A stretch of DNA of 64,000 bases. Source: CBDCNH01 sp965219015 (GTDB lineage Bacteria; Pseudomonadota; Alphaproteobacteria; Rhodobacterales; Rhodobacteraceae). This document shows, one piece after another, positions 61,241-64,000 of this stretch. The stretch covers positions 186,001-250,000 of the forward strand of contig CBDCNH010000011.1 of assembly GCA_965219015.1 (NCBI GenBank), in the 5' to 3' direction. The notes under the pieces are model-generated. The model saw only the letters and a program-made list of their open reading frames with translations. It searched no databases and was not told the DNA's origin. The stretch's first letter is position 1, and every line of letters starts with the position of its first letter. The translations under genes and the position numbers were made by a program.

Positions 61241-61801
61241 ATGTCACCGCTCAACCTCACGCAGGGCGCGTCGAGCCATTCGGCCTACGACCTCAGGAAC
61301 CCCAATGCCGATGTCATCGAGACGCACACGCTCGCGGTGATCGTCGACAACGAGGCGGGCGTCCTCGCCCGCGTCATCGGGCTCTTCTCGGGGCGGGGCT
61401 ACAACATCGAGAGCCTGACCGTCGCCGAGACCGACCACACCGGGCACCGGAGCCGCATCACCGTCGTCACGACCGGCACGCCGCAGGTGATCGAGCAGAT
61501 CAAGGCGCAGCTCGGACGGATCGTGCCGGTCCACGAGGTCCACGACCTCACCGTCGAGGGCCCGGCCGTGCAGCGCGAGCTAGCCCTCTTCAAGGTGGCG
61601 GGCACGGGCGAGAAGCGCGTCGAGGCGCTGCGGCTCGCGGATATCTTCCGCGCCAACGTGGTCGACAGCTCGCTCGAGAGCTTCGTCTTCGAGGTCACGG
61701 GCACGTCGGAGAAGGTCGATGCCTTCGCCGAACTGATGCGCCCGCTGGGCCTGCGCGAGATCGCCCGCACCGGGGTCGCCGCGCTCGCGCGCGGGCGCTG
61801 A
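61241..61801 (+). CDS. ilvH: Acetolactate synthase small (regulatory) subunit
   Basis: 186 residues. ACT domain ETHTLAVIVDNEAGVLARVIGLFSGRGYNIESLTV near residues 28-62 binds valine for feedback inhibition. C-terminal domain LALFKVAGTGEKRVEALRLADIFRANVVD activates the large subunit. ATG at 61241 is 26 bp after the DUF1232 stop, with AGAGAAAG upstream. Confidence 0.95.
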   Translation: MSPLNLTQGASSHSAYDLRNPNADVIETHTLAVIVDNEAGVLARVIGLFSGRGYNIESLTVAETDHTGHRSRITVVTTGTPQVIEQIKAQLGRIVPVHEVHDLTVEGPAVQRELALFKVAGTGEKRVEALRLADIFRANVVDSSLESFVFEVTGTSEKVDAFAELMRPLGLREIARTGVAALARGR

Positions 61802-61810
61802 ACACGGACG

Positions 61811-61833
61811 GGCCCGGGCTCGTCGCCCGGGCC
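61811..61833. terminator. Hairpin between convergent ilvH and EF-hand gene
   Basis: Perfect 9-bp arms GGCCCGGGC / GCCCGGGCC with a TCGTC loop, 9 bp after the ilvH stop and 20 bp before the convergent EF-hand stop. No T-run; likely works in both directions as a boundary. Confidence 0.5.
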
Positions 61834-61852
61834 TGCCGCGACCAGAACCGGC

Positions 61853-62272
61853 CTAGTTGTTGTCGTCGACGCCGCCGGTCGAGGGCGGCACGCCCGGTTG
61901 CGCGGTATCGTTGGACGGGCCGGCTTCCGTCCCGGTGGACAGGGCCGCACCGCCCGACGCTGCGGGAGCGGTCTGCGTGGATGACGTTCCCGTGCTCGCT
62001 GAACCCGCGCCGGCCGCGGATCCGGCGGTCTCCGCCTGGGTGAACGCGGCTTGCGCGGCGCCGGAGTTGAGCTCCTCCGCGCTGAACTTGCCGTCGCGGT
62101 TGACGTCGGCGGCGTCGAAGTCGGACTTCAGCATCTTGGGGTACTTCACCGCGATCTCGGCCTGCGTCGCGAAGCCGTCGCCGTCGGTGTCGAGCGTGTC
62201 GATGGTGACCGCCGCGCTGGCGGCCGTCGCGAATGCCGCCGTCGCGAGCGAGGTCAGAAAGATGCGTTTCAT
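61853..62272 (-). CDS. Exported EF-hand calcium-binding protein
   Basis: 139 residues, ATG 62272 with GGAGGA upstream. Signal peptide MKRIFLTSLATAAFATAASA. Two EF-hand loops are visible: DTDGDGFATQAEI and DVNRDGKFSAEEL. The C-terminal half is Ser/Thr/Gly/Ala-rich, low-complexity and acidic at the end (GVDDNN). Periplasmic or secreted calcium binder of unknown role, of a type frequent in roseobacters. Confidence 0.8.
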   Translation of the reverse strand: MKRIFLTSLATAAFATAASAAVTIDTLDTDGDGFATQAEIAVKYPKMLKSDFDAADVNRDGKFSAEELNSGAAQAAFTQAETAGSAAGAGSASTGTSSTQTAPAASGGAALSTGTEAGPSNDTAQPGVPPSTGGVDDNN

Positions 62273-62411
62273 CGGTGGTCCTCCATGAGATTTCGCGGGA
62301 TGTCTGCGTCTCCGTCGCGAAGAAAGCGGGTCGAGGCCGATGTGGTTCCGCATCCGGCGGCAGGGTGCCGGGCATCGGCCGCTGAACTTGCGTCTTGGCG
62401 CTGCCCGCGAC

Positions 62412-62726
62412 ATGCTCGCGCGCATGGCGTGGATGATCCTCAGCGACGACGGGCCGGACGGCCCCGCGCTCCGCGCCGACGCCGCGCTGATGGACGCGCA
62501 CTGGGCCTACGAGCTCTCCATCGCGCCGCGTGTCCTCGCCGCCGGCAGCCTGCGGAGCGACGACGGCGCGACACCCGTGGGCGGTCTCCTCATCCTCGAC
62601 GTGGCGACCCGCGCCGAGGCGGAGGCGCTCTTCGCCGCCGATCCCGCGAGCCGGGCCGGGCTTCGCACGAACGTGCGGATGCTCTGGTGGAATCCCGCGA
62701 TTCTCGGGGGCGTCGCGCAGGCGTGA
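62412..62726 (+). CDS. YciI-like family protein
   Basis: About 104 residues. WMILSDDGPDGPALRADAAL, MDAHWAYELSIAPRVLAAGS, LRSDDGATPVGGLLILDVAT and RAEAEALFAADPASRAGL match the YciI fold (dimeric α/β barrel with a conserved His and Asp). Start is ATG 62412 (MLARMAW) or 62424 (MAWMIL); neither has a clear ribosome site. Its stop overlaps the epimerase GTG (GTGA). Confidence 0.75.
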   Translation: MLARMAWMILSDDGPDGPALRADAALMDAHWAYELSIAPRVLAAGSLRSDDGATPVGGLLILDVATRAEAEALFAADPASRAGLRTNVRMLWWNPAILGGVAQA

Positions 62727-63667
62727 GGCTCCTCGTCACCGGCGGGGCGGGGTTCTTCGGCGCGCATGTCGTCCGCGCCTGGCTCGACGCCGACGCGCGC
62801 CACGGCGTCACCGTGCTCGACCTCGTGGCGCCCGATGCCGAGGTGCTCGACGTCACCGGGAGGTCGCGTATCGACTGGCGGCGGGGCGATGTGGCGGCCG
62901 AATGGCCTTCCCTGCCCCGAAGCGATATCACGCATGTCGTCCATGCCGCCGCCGTCACCTCGATCCGGGCAGAGGTCGCGGCGAAAGGGTTCGGCGCGGC
63001 GCTGCCGGCGCTTGCCACCAACATCCTCGGCACCGCCCGGGCGCTCGCCGTGGCCGGACGGATGCCGCGTCTCCGGCGCCTCCTCTATGTCTCCTCGGCG
63101 GCCGTCTATCCGGATGACGGACCGGACCCGATGCCGGAAGACGCCCCGGGCGAGGCGCCGGGGCTCTACCCGCTGATGAAGCGCACCTCGGAGCGGCTGG
63201 TGGCGGCGGCCGGGCTGCCGGCGGTCTCGGTGCGGCTCGCGGGGCTCTTCGGGCCGCTCGACCGGGTGACGCCGCACCGGCAGGTCGAGGCGTTGCCGAA
63301 ACGGCTCGTGGCCGCGGCCGCGACGGGCCGGACGGTGCGGCTCGGCGGGCTCGACGGCGGCGGCGACTGGCTTGCGGCGGAGGACGCCGCAGCGGCCGTG
63401 ATGGCGCTTCTGCAGGCCGAAACGCTCAACCATCCGGTTTACAATGTCGCCCGCGGCCGCTTCACGACGCTGCGCGAGCTTGCCGACGCAGTGCCGGGGC
63501 TCACCTGGACCGAAGGCTCGCCCGCCGACATCGCCGCCGATCCCGGCGCCGTCTCCGGCCGCAACGGTGCCTGCGACATCGCCCGCCTCACCGCCGACAC
63601 GCGGTGGCGACCCGCGCCGCTCCGGGACGGGCTTGCCGCCTATTCGCGGAACGCGCGGTGGAAATAG
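62723..63667 (+). CDS. NAD-dependent epimerase/dehydratase (extended SDR)
   Basis: 314 residues, GTG start overlapping the YciI stop. Rossmann motif LLVTGGAGFFGAHVVRAWLD, WRRGDVAAEWPSLPRSDITHVVHAAAV, catalytic LLYVSSAAVYPDDG with YPLMKRTSERL (YxxxK), and a C-terminal substrate part. UDP-sugar or hydroxysteroid-like epimerases share this fold; substrate unknown. It ends 28 bp inside the convergent HlyD gene. Confidence 0.87.
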   Translation: MRLLVTGGAGFFGAHVVRAWLDADARHGVTVLDLVAPDAEVLDVTGRSRIDWRRGDVAAEWPSLPRSDITHVVHAAAVTSIRAEVAAKGFGAALPALATNILGTARALAVAGRMPRLRRLLYVSSAAVYPDDGPDPMPEDAPGEAPGLYPLMKRTSERLVAAAGLPAVSVRLAGLFGPLDRVTPHRQVEALPKRLVAAAATGRTVRLGGLDGGGDWLAAEDAAAAVMALLQAETLNHPVYNVARGRFTTLRELADAVPGLTWTEGSPADIAADPGAVSGRNGACDIARLTADTRWRPAPLRDGLAAYSRNARWK

Positions 63668-64000
63668 TCCGCGAACGGCTTCAACAGGTAGCTCAGGGGC
63701 GACCGGGCGCCGGTCGCGATGTAGGACTCGACCGGCATCCCCGGGATCAGCACCTGGCCATTGAGCCGCGCGATCTGGCCGGGCTTCGCCACCAGCTCGA
63801 CCGTGTAGTACTGCGATCCGGTGCGCTCGTCGGTTGTCGTGTCCGCCGACAGCCGCGACACGGTGCCCACAAGCTCCGGCGTGTCGCGCGCGTCGAACGA
63901 CGAGAACCGCAGCATCGCGTCCTGGCCGGGATGCACGCTGTCGACGTGGAAGAGATCGACGCGGGCCGACACGATGAGGTCGTCCGTCTGGGGAATGATG
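63640..64000 (-). CDS. HlyD-family type I secretion adaptor (partial, C-terminal part)
   Basis: The frame is open to the window edge; only the C-terminal ~120 residues are visible. IIPQTDDLIVSARVDLFHVD, HPGQDAMLRFSSFDARDTPE, LVGTVSRLSADTTTDERTGS, QYYTVELVAK and LIPGMPVESYIATGARSPLS match the β-domain and final membrane-proximal part of HlyD/PrtE adaptors, which bridge the inner-membrane ABC exporter and TolC. It may export RTX proteins such as the one in this window; that link is inference. Confidence 0.87.
   Translation of the reverse strand, partial: IIPQTDDLIVSARVDLFHVDSVHPGQDAMLRFSSFDARDTPELVGTVSRLSADTTTDERTGSQYYTVELVAKPGQIARLNGQVLIPGMPVESYIATGARSPLSYLLKPFADYFHRAFRE

Overview
The window is a very GC-rich (roughly 70%) chromosomal segment of an alphaproteobacterium. 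Gene order points to the Rhodobacterales (Rhodobacteraceae/roseobacter type). The markers are dusB(nifR3)-ntrB-ntrC-ntrY-ntrX-trkA-trkH, a fused ispDF, olsBA, chpT, pleD, rplU-rpmA-GNAT-obgE-proB-proA, and an ilvI-ilvH attenuation leader. There is no rRNA, phage, insertion sequence or CRISPR array; the two tRNA genes are tRNA-Cys(GCA) and tRNA-Val(CAC).

Layout. 1-1.8 kb: end of a polyamine-type ABC transporter. 1.8-3.36 kb: gene-free GC-rich degenerate tandem repeats. 3.4-10.4 kb: an H-NOX-like protein with an HNOBA-GGDEF diguanylate cyclase, a DUF4153 membrane protein, an MttB-family methyltransferase, a DUF3572 protein and PleD. 10.7-15.9 kb: tRNA-Cys, an ArnT-like glycosyltransferase and Trk potassium uptake. 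15.9-23.1 kb: nitrogen regulation (ntrX, ntrY, ntrC, ntrB, dusB, all minus strand). 23.3-27.3 kb: isoprenoid and phospholipid genes (ispDF, pgpA, cinA) facing the ornithine-lipid pair olsBA. 27.2-33.9 kb: chpT, proline synthesis, obgE, a decayed double acetyltransferase, and L27/L21. 34.2-39.6 kb: a PQQ-sugar-dehydrogenase-like lipoprotein and a 1309-residue Calx-beta/RTX protein. 39.7-43.6 kb: tRNA-Val, lon, tgt. 43.6-45.2 kb: a tandem array built from copies of the tgt translation start. 45.4-54.2 kb: lipoprotein, edd, glnE, DUF2852, RDD, bpt, glyoxalase and SDR. 54.3-58.7 kb: a TRAP transporter. 58.8-61.8 kb: ilv leader-ilvI-DUF1232-ilvH. 61.8-64 kb: EF-hand protein, YciI, epimerase, and a partial HlyD adaptor.

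How the genes work together. NtrB/NtrC, NtrY/NtrX and GlnE connect nitrogen status to transcription and glutamine synthetase. Both NtrC and NtrX lack a GAFTGA loop, so sigma-54 activation is unlikely. ChpT belongs to the CckA-CtrA phosphorelay. PleD and the HNOBA protein make c-di-GMP. The ilv genes sit behind a leader peptide, antiterminator and terminator that can be read directly from the DNA.

Most unusual features. (i) About 14 tandem ~115-bp units upstream of tgt each repeat its ribosome-binding site, start codon and first codons. (ii) The H-NOX-like protein lacks the haem-ligand His and the Tyr-x-Ser-x-Arg motif. (iii) Two 19-bp palindromes flank the DUF2852 promoter region. (iv) A GntR-like operator lies before edd. 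(v) The Calx-beta array has an exact 230-residue period.
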